Assembly (NCBI RefSeq): GCF_051388915.1
Contig: NZ_JBPKBH010000002.1
Coordinates: forward strand, 310,001 to 374,000
Length of the DNA: 64,000 bases
Direction of reading: 5' to 3'
From: Yinghuangia sp051388915
GTDB taxonomy: Bacteria; Actinomycetota; Actinomycetes; Streptomycetales; Streptomycetaceae
A program made the position numbers and the translations under genes. Below the pieces are notes generated by a model that did no database searches, had not been told where the DNA came from, and saw only the letters and a program-made list of their open reading frames with translations. Of this stretch, positions 33,343 through 42,016 are shown in pieces (position 1 is the stretch's first letter; every line of letters starts with the position of its first letter).

Positions 33343-34413
33343 CTACGGGCGATGCTCCCGGGTGGCTTCCGGTTCCACCGCGTTCAGTTCACGCGCCTCG
33401 ACGCCGTCCGGCTCCGAGTCCCGGGGCCGGGGCACCGCTCCGCCGCCGTCGGCCGGAACGGGGCTCCGGCGCTGCCGCAACTCCAGCCACACGGCCAGCA
33501 GCACCAGCACCAGGGCCAGCGCCCACATCCCGTACGGGCCGGCGTCCGAGAGGATCCAGAACACCAGCGCGCCGGTGGCCGCCGTGTCCGCGAGATCGCG
33601 TTCGGACGCCTTGGTCGTTGTCAGGGACGCCTTCGCGACCGGGAAGACCTCGGTGCCTTGCGCGGTGGCCGTGATCCCCTTGCTCGACTCCAGCGCGATC
33701 GTCACCCCCGTCTCGGCGTCGACATAGCCGGTCATGTTGGTCGTGGAGACGTACTCAAGCGGCACGACGTCCGGCTGCGAGGCGAGCGGCGCCGCCGGGT
33801 TGATGGCCAATAGCGCGGTCTTGGGCAGCGCGGCCGGCAGCGCGTCCTTGACCGCCTTGTCGGCCAGCGGCCCTTGGGCGACGATCCGGTAGATGTAGAC
33901 CTTGCGCCCCTCGCGGTCCTCGCTGCCGTCGTACCTGGCGGGCACGGTCGTCTGCGTCTCGGAGTCCCAGAACGGGTAGTCGCGCTTCTCGGGTGTGAGC
34001 GGGAACCCCGCGCTGAGTCCGGTGTGCGGTTCCGCCTGCGCACCCTTGGGTGTCGGGCGTTCGAGCAGGTTCCTGCGGTCTACGGCGTACTGGTGCTCGC
34101 TGGTCGACACCACCGCCCCGGTGGGGCCGAACACCTCGGTGCGGTCGTTCAGGACGATCGTGGAACCCGCCGTGTGCACGGCCTTGACCTTGCGGTCGGC
34201 GGTCACCGGAAGATCCCGGATGATCGCGTTGGCGAAGTCGCCCTTCGCCATGGCCTGCGGGTCGAGTGCCGTGATCGTCCCCTGGAACTTCATCGTGCCC
34301 TCGGCGTCGTCGGGCATCTGGTGGAGCCCCGGGTACACGGCGAACTTGCTTACCGCTCCTGCCGCGACAAGCAGGACCGATACCGAGCTGAGTATCCATG
34401 TTGCGCGTCGCAC
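33343..34413 (-). CDS. DUF3068 (PorA-family) membrane-anchored protein
   Basis: 356 residues. One N-terminal hydrophobic helix (ATWILSSVSVLLVAAGAVSKFAVYPGLHQMPDDAEGTMKFQG), a large extracellular domain with YAVDRRNLLERP and FPLTPEKRDYPFWDSETQTTVPARYDG, and a C-terminal helix (GPYGMWALALVLVLLAVWLEL) followed by a charged tail. This layout and the YPFWD block match DUF3068 proteins of actinobacteria, of unknown envelope function. GTG 34413 has GGGAGG 6 nt upstream. Frame continues to the ankyrin gene region without a coding look. Confidence 0.88.
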   Translation of the reverse strand: MRRATWILSSVSVLLVAAGAVSKFAVYPGLHQMPDDAEGTMKFQGTITALDPQAMAKGDFANAIIRDLPVTADRKVKAVHTAGSTIVLNDRTEVFGPTGAVVSTSEHQYAVDRRNLLERPTPKGAQAEPHTGLSAGFPLTPEKRDYPFWDSETQTTVPARYDGSEDREGRKVYIYRIVAQGPLADKAVKDALPAALPKTALLAINPAAPLASQPDVVPLEYVSTTNMTGYVDAETGVTIALESSKGITATAQGTEVFPVAKASLTTTKASERDLADTAATGALVFWILSDAGPYGMWALALVLVLLAVWLELRQRRSPVPADGGGAVPRPRDSEPDGVEARELNAVEPEATREHRP

Positions 34414-34553
34414 GGTGGCCTCCCGTGGTTCTCGTCGGCTGATCGAGATGATCCAGGGGAAGTCCGGGCGTGTACCCGGAATGACGGTTTCCCTACACAC
34501 AGCGACGTTTCGTGGTAGAGGACCTTTCACGCCACTTGGCCGCAAACCAACCT

Positions 34554-35498
34554 TCAGGAAGCCGCGCGCAGGGTGTCGGCGATGACCCGATAGCCGCTGC
34601 GCTCGGCGTGCCGCAGAGCGGTGACGCCGTCCTTGTCGGCGATGCCGGGGTCGGCGCCCGCGGCGAGGAGCAGGCGTACGACCTCCTGGTGCTCGCGGCC
34701 GCCGTCGCCGAGGATGACGGCCTCCAGGAGCGCGGTCCAGCCGAGGTTGTTCACGTGGTCGACGTCGACGGTGGTGTTGGCGGTCACGAAACGCACGTAT
34801 TCGACGTGCCCGTGCTCGCCCGCGGGGATCAGCGAGGTCCCGCCGTAGCGGTTCAGTGCGGTGAAGTCCGGATCGGCGGGAAGGAGCGCCCGGGCCATCT
34901 CGACGCTTCCGGTCACGCCGGTCACCAGCCATGCGGTGTCGTTGCGGTAGTCCTTCGCGTCCGGATCGGCACCGGCCGCGACCAGCACGCGCGCGGCGTC
35001 GACACGGTCCTCGACGGCCGCGAGCAGCAGGGGCGTGCGCCGGTCGCCGTCGCGCGCCTCGATGTTCGCGCCCCGCGCGAGAGCCGCGCGCACCGCGTCC
35101 GCGTCGCCCCGGCGCGCGGCGTCCAGGAGCGCCTTGTCGTCCGCGGGCGTGCCGCGCGGCGGAGTCGTGGCCGCGTCCGCACCGGGCGCCGCCGGTACGC
35201 CGGGCGCCGCCGGTGCCGGGCTTCCGGCCCCGGAGGCGGCACTGCCGGTGTCCGTCGCGGGCGGGGCCGCGTGGCCGGGCACCACACCGGCCGTCGCGGA
35301 CGCCGGGGTCTCGGAGGCGTTCGCGCGGGCCTCGCCGTCGTCCGACGCGCATCCGCTGATCAGCACCGCCGCGGCCGCCCCGAACACCAGCACGGCGGCA
35401 CCGGGGCGCCCGCCGGGCACGCGGATCCTGCGGCGCCGCGCGGCCGTCCGGGCGATGCCGCCCGGGATCATCTCGGAGGCCTTCGGGTCTCGGTTCAT
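34554..35498 (-). CDS. ankyrin-repeat lipoprotein
   Basis: 314 residues. Arg-rich start, hydrophobic core and LISGC lipobox (about Cys 50) mark a secreted lipoprotein. A Pro/Ala/Thr-rich spacer leads to ankyrin repeats: KALLDAARRGDADAVRAALARGANIEARDGDRRTPLLLAAVEDRVDAARVLVAAGADPDAKDYRNDTAWL and later NNLGWTALLEAVILGDGGREHQEVVRLLLAAGADPGIADKDGVTALRHAERSGY. Probably a protein-interaction module on the outside of the membrane. ATG 35498 chosen with AAAGGA upstream. Divergence from its neighbour is not seen; it is followed on the same strand by DUF3068. Confidence 0.88.
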   Translation of the reverse strand: MNRDPKASEMIPGGIARTAARRRRIRVPGGRPGAAVLVFGAAAAVLISGCASDDGEARANASETPASATAGVVPGHAAPPATDTGSAASGAGSPAPAAPGVPAAPGADAATTPPRGTPADDKALLDAARRGDADAVRAALARGANIEARDGDRRTPLLLAAVEDRVDAARVLVAAGADPDAKDYRNDTAWLVTGVTGSVEMARALLPADPDFTALNRYGGTSLIPAGEHGHVEYVRFVTANTTVDVDHVNNLGWTALLEAVILGDGGREHQEVVRLLLAAGADPGIADKDGVTALRHAERSGYRVIADTLRAAS

Positions 35499-35608
35499 GG
35501 CAGCCGGTCCTTTCTGTCGCGCCGACTGCCTCCATCGTCGCCGCGCCCGGGCCCGCCCCAGGTCCACGAAGCGGCTCGCGCCTCGGGCCCGACCGGTCGA
35601 CCCGAGGG

Positions 35609-36670
35609 TCAACCGATCGGATGATGCGTGCTGCGCGCCTCCCGGGCATCCTCCAACTGCCCCAGCAGGCCGAGCACCGTGCGGTCCAGCGAACGCGCGG
35701 AATTGGTCAGCGCCACGACGGCCACGTCCCTCGCCGGCGTGAAGCCGACGAACGACGCGAATCCCCCGGTCCGCCCGTTGTGGAAGAACTGCCGGTAGGT
35801 CTTGCCGCGCGGACCGACGCTCACCCACCCCAGGTGGGTCCTCATGAACGGACTGCTCGCGTGGTCCACCGCGTGCGACAAGCGCACCGCGTCACCCAAC
35901 GGGCTGCTCTCCGGGTGGAGTTGCGCGCGTACGAACGTCACCAGATCGGCGGCGGTGGAGCGCAGGCCGCCGGCCCCCGCGAGATCCGCCATGTCCCACG
36001 GCCGCACGGCCTTGCCGCGTTTGTTGTGGCCCTGGGCCATCCGGGACTCGCGGCCGATGTCGAGTTCCACCATCGTGTCCGAGAGACCGAGCGGCCCGGC
36101 GATCTCCCGCTGTACGAGCGCCTGGTAGCCGACGCCGGCACGCTCGGCAAGGGCGAGCCCGAGGAGTCCGCCGCCGAGATTGGAGTAGCGGAAGCGCTTG
36201 CCCGGGACCGCGCCGAGCTTGGTGGCGGCGAGGCCGCGCAGCAGCATCTCGGCGGTGCAGTTGGCGTACGGGTCCGGAGTTCCGGGGCGCAACAGCGCGC
36301 GCTTGAGCATGCCTTTGGGCAGGCGCGGCAGGCCGGAGGTGTGAGTGGCCAGGTGTTCGAGGCTGATGTGGCGGCCGTCCCGTGAGGGGACCTGCGACCA
36401 GGGCGGCAGCAGGTCGGCGAGCGGCTCGTCCAGGTGCACGGCCTCCGCGACTGCCAGACGGGCGAGGAGGAGGGACGTGAACACCTTCGTCACCGAGCCG
36501 ATCTCGAAGAGCGTCTCGGCGTCGGGTGCGGCGCTCGCGCCCTCGCCGATCCGGCCCGCTCCGGCATACTCCACCGCGCCACCCGAAATCGCGGCCACCA
36601 CCGCCCCGACGTTCTTCTGGGCCGTCAGCTTGTCGGCGGTGTCCTGGGCGAAGCGGGCGAGATCCGTCAT
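35609..36670 (-). CDS. beta-lactamase-fold serine hydrolase
   Basis: 353 residues. FEIGSVTKVFTSLLLARL gives the SxxK catalytic pair (Ser 59, Lys 62), RYSNLGGGLLGL the YxN motif, and FFHNGRTGGFASFVGFTP the HxG-like third motif. LATHTSGLPRLP is a further class C/esterase block. No signal peptide, so it is probably a cytoplasmic esterase or amide hydrolase rather than a true beta-lactamase. ATG 36670 chosen; the longer open frame runs through 18-bp repeats and is not coding. Confidence 0.92.
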   Translation of the reverse strand: MTDLARFAQDTADKLTAQKNVGAVVAAISGGAVEYAGAGRIGEGASAAPDAETLFEIGSVTKVFTSLLLARLAVAEAVHLDEPLADLLPPWSQVPSRDGRHISLEHLATHTSGLPRLPKGMLKRALLRPGTPDPYANCTAEMLLRGLAATKLGAVPGKRFRYSNLGGGLLGLALAERAGVGYQALVQREIAGPLGLSDTMVELDIGRESRMAQGHNKRGKAVRPWDMADLAGAGGLRSTAADLVTFVRAQLHPESSPLGDAVRLSHAVDHASSPFMRTHLGWVSVGPRGKTYRQFFHNGRTGGFASFVGFTPARDVAVVALTNSARSLDRTVLGLLGQLEDAREARSTHHPIG

Positions 36671-36879
36671 GCGGGAATCCTGGCGGATCCGCGGGTCGCG
36701 CCGAGTCCCCCACCCCGACGATTTCCCGCAGGCCGCCGGTCCTCCCCCGGCAGGAGAAGCGGAGGGCCTCCTACTCCCGGTGGGTACGCGGCGGTGTGTA
36801 CGACCGGGAGGAACTGTGGTGCGGGGCGGCAGGAGGGCCGGGGGCGCGGGGGCCAGAGCACGGGCCGAAACCAGCGCGT

Positions 36880-37196
36880 GCGGCCAGGCCAACGCGCGCG
36901 GGGCGACGCTGACGCGTGGGGCCAGGCCAACCTGTGGGGCCGAGGCCAACGCGCGGGCGTAGGCCAACGCCGGGCCGGGGCCGACGTGTGGGCCGGGGCC
37001 GACGCGTGGGCCGAGGCCGACGTGTGGGCCGAGGCCAAGGTGCGGGGCGACGCCGACGCGTGGGGCCAGGCCAACCTGTGGGGCCGAGGCCGACGCGCGG
37101 GCGTGGGCCAACGGCGGGCCGAGGCCAACATGCGGGCGTAGGCCAACGCCGGGCCGGGGCCGACGTGTGGGCCGGGGCCGACGTGTGGGCCGGGTG
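36880..37196. repeat. 18-bp degenerate tandem repeat array with 144-bp duplication
   Basis: Units like GAGGCCGACGTGTGGGCC repeat with variation (GGCCAAC, GGGGCC). Bases 36899-36960 recur at 37043-37104 (offset 144 = eight units) with a few changes, so the array grew by segmental duplication. One 17-bp unit breaks phase. Open frames exist because 18 is a multiple of three, but stops interrupt on the plus strand and no start signals are present. The rest of the spacer (36671-36879 and 37197-37339) shows no gene. Confidence 0.85.
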
Positions 37197-37339
37197 ACGG
37201 GGTGCGGCCGCCTCACTGCGGCGACCTCGCTGCCGCTACCTCACCGCGGTGCCTGCCGCGGACGCGGCGGCCCCACCGCCGCGACCGCGATTGCCGGCCC
37301 GACGCCGTCGCGAACTCGGCCTGCGCCCCGGCTCCCGGG

Positions 37340-37660
37340 CTACGCCTGTCCCGTCTCGAAGCGGCTGATCTTGTTGCCCTCGACCGTGAAGCGCCACGAC
37401 GTGCGCATGCTGCCCCAAGTGTCGTTGCGGTAGTCGGCGACGAACGCGCGGCCCTCGTCCGACTCCTCGACGACGTCGATGTGCCCGCGCGTGGTGAAGA
37501 TCTCGCGGTCGGTCCATTCGCCGAGATCGCGCTCGGTGCCGTCGTCGGCCATGGTCGCGTTCGGGGTCAGGACGGCGGCGAACGCCTCCCGATTGTGTGT
37601 GTTCACCGCCTCGACGAACGAGCGCACGACGGGGTCGGTGAGGTTCTTCGTCTGCACCAT
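37340..37660 (-). CDS. NTF2-like / SnoaL-type small protein
   Basis: 106 residues. DPVVRSFVEAVNTHNREAFAAVLTPNATMADDGTERDLGEWTDREIF and a terminal strand pair (WRFTVEGNKISRFETGQA) fit the cone-shaped NTF2 fold (SnoaL-like polyketide cyclases, ketosteroid isomerases, or non-catalytic stress proteins). Function cannot be assigned. ATG 37660. Confidence 0.85.
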   Translation of the reverse strand: MVQTKNLTDPVVRSFVEAVNTHNREAFAAVLTPNATMADDGTERDLGEWTDREIFTTRGHIDVVEESDEGRAFVADYRNDTWGSMRTSWRFTVEGNKISRFETGQA

Positions 37661-37801
37661 CAGGCCTTGCTCCTTGCCGAGTTGCGTGCTGTGCCGGTGC
37701 GGCCGCCGCGCGGGCGGTCCGCTGACCAGTCGAGCACGTACGGCCGGGGTCGGCGCGCGCGAATGCGCGGAACGGGTGACCCGGCGCGGGAGCGCGTCCC
37801 G

Positions 37802-38335
37802 CTACCAGACGTCGCCGCCGCGCCAGTCGCACGTCAGCGGCTCCGTCGGGTCGAGCGGTAGGCCCGCCTCCCAGTAGAAGACCCCGCCGTCCTCCTCCGG
37901 CGTGGCGGCGATGCCCCCGGGCGCCAGCACGGACGTGGGGCCCTGCCAGATCCGCCAGCCGCGTGCGAGGTAGAGCCCGGCGCCCTCTTCGCTGGTGCTG
38001 AGGGCGCCGAGGTCGTACGCGCGCTCCACGATGCGCTCGCACGCGGCCATCAGCGCGCCGCCGTGTCCGCGGCCGCGGCGGTCCGCCCGTACGCCGACGC
38101 CTTCGACGTACCCGCAGCGCACCGGTCGTTCGCCCAGCAGCATGCCGCGCTGGACGACCGCCGCGTGTCCGATGAGAGCGTCCCCCTCCCAGACCAGCAC
38201 GTGCATGCCGCCCAAAGTGTGGGCCCAGTCCGCGTCGGCGAACTCGCCGTCGAACGCGTCGTCGAGAAGTGCGCGCGACGCCGCGAGCGTGGACGCGGGC
38301 AGTTGGGAGGTGTGGGCAACCTGCGGGGCGGTCAT
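37802..38335 (-). CDS. aac(2'): aminoglycoside 2'-N-acetyltransferase, AAC(2')-I type
   Basis: 177 residues. DWAHTLGGMHVLVWEGDALIGHAAVVQRGMLLGERPVRCGYVEGVGVRADRRGRGHGGALMAA and the ending GPTSVLAPGG...EEDGGVFYW...LTCDWRGGDVW align with AAC(2')-Ic of mycobacteria as I remember it, including the RxGxGG acetyl-CoA loop and the conserved C terminus. Acetylates the 2'-amine of gentamicin-type aminoglycosides; chromosomal members may have other cell roles. ATG 38335. It lies with a deaminase and a TmrB-like gene on the same strand. Confidence 0.9.
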   Translation of the reverse strand: MTAPQVAHTSQLPASTLAASRALLDDAFDGEFADADWAHTLGGMHVLVWEGDALIGHAAVVQRGMLLGERPVRCGYVEGVGVRADRRGRGHGGALMAACERIVERAYDLGALSTSEEGAGLYLARGWRIWQGPTSVLAPGGIAATPEEDGGVFYWEAGLPLDPTEPLTCDWRGGDVW

Positions 38336-38403
38336 GGGCTCATCGTCACAAACCGGCAGGCGGCGCGCCCATCCGTTTTCACCGGCGGCGCGACGCGCGC
38401 CGG

Positions 38404-38910
38404 TCACGCCCCCGTGTGGAACCGCCGGTGCAGGGCGCGGATGCGGTCGTCGAGTTCGGGGACGGGGCCCTCGACGGTGATGCCCGGGGCGACGTCGTTG
38501 ACCGGCAGAGGTCGGACCGGACCCTGCGGTACGTCCAACTCCCCAAGCCAGGCGGTGAGTTGGGCGCTGGACGCGACGTACACGATGCGCCCGAGCCCCA
38601 CCCACGCGTGCGCGGCGGAGCACATCGGGCAGTGCTCGCCCGAGGTGTAGACGGTCGCCGCCGCGCGGTGCTCGGGGGCCATGTTGGTCGCGGCCCAGCG
38701 GGCCAGTTCGAACTCGGGGTGGCGGGTGTGGTCGCCACCGGACACGCGGTTGCGGTCCTCGGCAAGGGCGATGCCGTCCGCGGCGGCGAGGACCGAGCCG
38801 AAGGGCTCGTCGCCGGCGTCGAGGGCTTCGGCGGCCAGTTCGACGCAGCGGCGGAGGTGTTGGAGGTCGGTCTCGCCGAACTGCCGGTCGCCGCGGTGTG
38901 CAGAGGTCAC
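38404..38910 (-). CDS. cytidine/guanine deaminase-family nucleoside deaminase
   Basis: 168 residues. RHPEFELARWA replaces the usual HAE (His as zinc ligand and Glu as acid/base), and YTSGEHCPMCSAAH is the PCxxC zinc motif; the fold is that of guanine/cytosine deaminases. GTG 38910 has AGGAG 7 nt upstream; the longer frame begins at 38973. It probably removes an amino group from a free purine or pyrimidine base. About 60 bp upstream lies tmrB on the same strand, so co-expression is likely. Confidence 0.88.
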   Translation of the reverse strand: MTSAHRGDRQFGETDLQHLRRCVELAAEALDAGDEPFGSVLAAADGIALAEDRNRVSGGDHTRHPEFELARWAATNMAPEHRAAATVYTSGEHCPMCSAAHAWVGLGRIVYVASSAQLTAWLGELDVPQGPVRPLPVNDVAPGITVEGPVPELDDRIRALHRRFHTGA

Positions 38911-38969
38911 GGGGTCACTCCTGGGTGGGTGGTTCTTGGTCGTGCGGTGGTTGGGTTCCAGCCGGGGCG

Positions 38970-39602
38970 TCACAGCACGCGAATGTGCTTCGCGCTGGTC
39001 CAGGCGCGGCGCGCGGCACCGCCCAGCGCCGAGTCGGTGTTGGGCCGGAGCGCGAGCCCGGCCGACCGGGCTATGTGGTCCGCGACCTGGGCGACGGGCA
39101 GGTCGTCGGTCCAGATGTGCTCCGCGAACTCGTCGTCGGCCAGGCGGTCGAGACAGGTGTCGAGCTTGGCCACCGCGAAAGACTCACGGCGCAGTGCGGC
39201 CCGGTCGCCCGCGAGGAAGGACAGCGCCCGGCCGACCCCGCGCTCGGCGAGCCGCCGCAGGACGGTCTCGCGGGTCGCGAGGAGGGCGAAGTGGCGCACA
39301 TCGTGCCCCTGCTCGCGCAGCCGCCCGACGGTCTCGCGGAAGTACGCGGGCTCGACCACGGTCATGGGCGCGATCACGGCGCCGTCATGGCGTCGCAGGA
39401 CCAGGTCCAGCACCTCGAACACCCCCTGGCGCCAGGCAGAGAGGTCCTGGAAGTCTCCGCGCAGCGACCGCGGCGTCATGCGGTGCAGTCCGAACCCCGC
39501 GTGCTCGGGATCGCACACCACGCTGCCGGGCAACCGCCGGTTGAGCTCGTACGCGGTCTGCGTCTTGCCCCCGCCGAACGGCCCGTTGATCCACACCAAC
39601 AT
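38970..39602 (-). CDS. tmrB: TmrB-like P-loop ATPase (tunicamycin resistance family)
   Basis: 210 residues. MLVWINGPFGGGKTQTAYELNRRLPGSVVCDPEHAGFGL starts with a Walker A (residues 7-14); VIAPMTVVEPAYFRETVGRLREQGHDVRHFALLATRETVLRRL and the ending TSAKHIRVL match Bacillus TmrB from memory. TmrB binds tunicamycin and gives resistance; the real ligand here may differ. ATG 39602. Divergent from the methyltransferase gene, 87 bp away. Confidence 0.9.
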   Translation of the reverse strand: MLVWINGPFGGGKTQTAYELNRRLPGSVVCDPEHAGFGLHRMTPRSLRGDFQDLSAWRQGVFEVLDLVLRRHDGAVIAPMTVVEPAYFRETVGRLREQGHDVRHFALLATRETVLRRLAERGVGRALSFLAGDRAALRRESFAVAKLDTCLDRLADDEFAEHIWTDDLPVAQVADHIARSAGLALRPNTDSALGGAARRAWTSAKHIRVL

Positions 39603-39689
39603 GCCCCGAGCCTACGATCCGCCGCGGCTGATGGACGGCACCGCGGTGCATCGCTCCGCATGCCGTCCGGAGAACTAAAGTTCCACCCC

Positions 39690-40463
39690 ATGGCAATCGC
39701 TTCCGATCCTCCCCCGCGTCTCGGCAGTCTGGCCTTCCACGGACCGCTCTCCGAAGCCCGCGCCGGGCGCATTGTCGCGCGGCTCGCCGCCGCCTCGCCC
39801 GCCACCGTCCTTGACATCGGCTGCGGCTGGGGCGAAATGCTGCTCCGCGTTCTGGAGGCCGTCCCGGGATCGACAGGCGTGGGCCTCGACATCAACGCCG
39901 AGGATCTGGCCAGGGGCACGGACCTTGCGAAGAGGCGCGGACTGGCCGGACGGGTCGAATTCAGCGAGGAGTCGGCCCTGGGTACGGCGCGCGGGCCCGC
40001 CGACGCGGTGCTCTGCCTGGGGGCTGGTCAGGCGCTGTGCGATCCCGAGCAGCCGTACGATCCCGGCGTCGTACTGCACGAACTGCGCCGCTTGGTCCGC
40101 CCGGGCGGACGCGTCGTCCTGGGCGAGGGCTTCTGGGATCGTGCCCCCACCGACGAGGAACTCGCGGCTATGTGGCCCGGGGCCCACAGGGGCGACCACC
40201 TACGACTCGGCCCGCTTGTCGACCTCGCTGTCGAGGCCGGCTTCCGGCCGGCCTGGATCGAGTCGGCGAGCCGTGAGGAGTGGGAGGAGTTCGAGTCCGG
40301 CTACCGCCACGACACCGAACTCTGGCTCGCCACGAACCCGGACCATGCACTCGCCGCCGAGATCCGCGAACAAGCCGACCGCCAACGGTCGTCCTGGACT
40401 GACGGCTACCGCAACATTCTCGGCATCGCGTACTTGACCCTTGTACCGGTCACCAGAACCTGA
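39690..40463 (+). CDS. SAM-dependent methyltransferase (class I)
   Basis: 257 residues. VLDIGCGWGEMLLRVLEAVPGSTGVGLDIN is motif I plus the acidic loop that binds S-adenosylmethionine; DAVLCLGAGQAL and LVRPGGRVVLGEGFW are motifs II and III. The substrate is unknown; C-terminal helices (EWEEFESGYRHDTELWLATNPDHALAAEI) form a cap. ATG 39690 is chosen; ATG 39659 is in frame. Next to AAC(2'), deaminase and TmrB genes, so a resistance or self-protection role is possible, but inferred. Confidence 0.85.
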   Translation: MAIASDPPPRLGSLAFHGPLSEARAGRIVARLAAASPATVLDIGCGWGEMLLRVLEAVPGSTGVGLDINAEDLARGTDLAKRRGLAGRVEFSEESALGTARGPADAVLCLGAGQALCDPEQPYDPGVVLHELRRLVRPGGRVVLGEGFWDRAPTDEELAAMWPGAHRGDHLRLGPLVDLAVEAGFRPAWIESASREEWEEFESGYRHDTELWLATNPDHALAAEIREQADRQRSSWTDGYRNILGIAYLTLVPVTRT

Positions 40464-40836
40464 ATGTTGTCGAAATCCGTGAGTGGACCGGGAGTATCAA
40501 CCGGGCTCCGAGTTGTCGGCCCTGTTCAACAGTTCACAGCCACGTAGGACACGGTCTTGGTCCGGCGACCGGGTCTCCCCGGGTTCCACACCACCCGGCA
40601 CGTAGCCCCGCGCCCGTTGCCGGAGTCTGCGCAGGCAGCGCGGGCAGCGCGGGCAGCGAGCCCGACACATCACGGGCGTCAGCCATGCGCAGCCCTCAGC
40701 GCCCGCTCTGCGCGGGGTCAGCCGCCTGCCGTCCCCCGGCCTCGACCTGGGCGTCCGCCCCCGCTCGCGGCGACCGACATCCCGGCGCGCCACCCGCGCA
40801 CACCGGCCGCCGCACTCCGCTTCCCCGCAGCAAACC
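40464..40836. other. intergenic region, no gene seen
   Basis: A small 9-bp tandem module CAGCGCGGG repeats about three times near 40635-40660. No supported open frame on either strand; the methyltransferase terminator is not evident. Confidence 0.45.
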
Positions 40837-40872
40837 TTGTGGTTAACCTGGTTAACTACATAGGGTCGCGGG
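40837..40872 (+). promoter_or_regulatory. leaderless promoter with overlapping GTTAACC dyad
   Basis: A -35-like TTGTGG (40837-40842) and -10-like TAGGGT (40861-40866) are 18 bp apart; the predicted start of transcription falls on the ATG at 40873, so the mRNA would be leaderless. Between them TGTGGTTAACC (40838-40848) and GGTTAACTACA (40850-40860) form a dyad with ten of eleven matching positions, a good operator. Confidence 0.6.
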
Positions 40873-41868
40873 ATGCGTTCGATCGTGGTGGAGCAGGCGG
40901 GCGGGCCCGAGGTCCTGGTGGTGCGCGAGGCCGCGCGGCCGGTTGCGGAGGCCGGACAGGTCGTGGTGAGGGTGGCCGCCGCCGGGGTCAACTACGCCGA
41001 CGTCATGATGCGCAGCGGGCGCACTGCCGCGCCGTTCCCCCTCACTCCCGGGGTCGAAGGCGCCGGAGTCGTCGACGAGGTCGGCCCGGACGTGTCCGGT
41101 GTGGCCGTCGGGGACCGCGTCGCGTGGTCGCCGGTCGCGGGCGCCGGCGGGTGGGGCTCGTACGCCGAATACTCCCGCGTCGCCGCCGCCCAACTCATGC
41201 CCGTCCCCGACGACATCCCGCTGCACGCGGCCGCCGCCGTCATCCTCCAGGGGCTCACCGCGCACTACCTCGCCAACGAGCAGTATCCGGTCGGGCCCGG
41301 CACGACCGTGCTGGTGCACGCCGCCGCCGGAGGCACCGGCCAGACCGCCGTGCGTTGGCTCAAGCGCCTCGGTGCGACGGTGATCGGCACGGTGTCGACG
41401 GACGAAAAGGCCGCCCTCGCACGCGCCGCCGGGGTCGACCACGCGATCCCGTACGAGGGGTTCGCCGACGCCGCCCGCGAATTGACCGACGGGCAGGGCG
41501 TGCACTACATCGTGGACGGGGTCGGCGGCAGTACGTTCCGCGCCGATCTCGACGCCGTCCGCCCACGCGGCCATATCTGCGTGTTCGGACAGGCCGGCGG
41601 CGTACCCGACCCCATCTCGCCGATGCAGTTGATCCCCAAGTCGATCACCGTCGCGGGCGGCTACATGACCAACTTCCTGCGCACGCGCGACGAGGTGCTG
41701 GCGAAGGCGGACGCCGTGTGGGCGGGCGTACGCGAAGGCTGGCTCGCCCCTGATCCCGCCACCGTCTTCCCCCTCGACGCGGCGGCCGACGCCCACGCGC
41801 GTCTGGAGGGCCGGGCGAGTACGGGAAAGCTCGCCCTCGTGGTCGCCGCCGAGGGCGCGGCGGGCTGA
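40873..41868 (+). CDS. NADPH:quinone oxidoreductase (zinc-independent MDR family)
   Basis: 331 residues. AAGVNYADVMMRSG and the PGVEGAGVV block define the MDR N-terminal domain; AAAGGTGQTAVRWLKRLGATVIGTVST is the NADPH Rossmann motif; the later part closes the quinone reductase fold. No zinc ligands. Reduces quinones or enones in the cytoplasm. ATG 40873 has no SD and fits leaderless transcription from the promoter at 40837-40866. Confidence 0.93.
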   Translation: MRSIVVEQAGGPEVLVVREAARPVAEAGQVVVRVAAAGVNYADVMMRSGRTAAPFPLTPGVEGAGVVDEVGPDVSGVAVGDRVAWSPVAGAGGWGSYAEYSRVAAAQLMPVPDDIPLHAAAAVILQGLTAHYLANEQYPVGPGTTVLVHAAAGGTGQTAVRWLKRLGATVIGTVSTDEKAALARAAGVDHAIPYEGFADAARELTDGQGVHYIVDGVGGSTFRADLDAVRPRGHICVFGQAGGVPDPISPMQLIPKSITVAGGYMTNFLRTRDEVLAKADAVWAGVREGWLAPDPATVFPLDAAADAHARLEGRASTGKLALVVAAEGAAG

Positions 41869-42016
41869 GCCACCCGAAACCGTCGGCTCCCCCTTCCCCG
41901 CGACTCGTGATTGCCTCCCCCGGGCCCGGGTAGCGGCGCTCTGCGGAACCCGGCCGGGTACCCGATGCCCGGCAGCAGCAGGCGACCGATCGAGAACGCG
42001 GAAAGGAGCGACCGCC

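Noticed and set aside
36880..37196. CRISPR array
   Set aside because: Units are contiguous 18-mers without unique spacers.
36671..37216. N-terminal extension of the serine hydrolase through the 18-bp repeats
   Set aside because: Gly/Pro/Ala repeats without signal peptide; ATG 36670 begins the fold.
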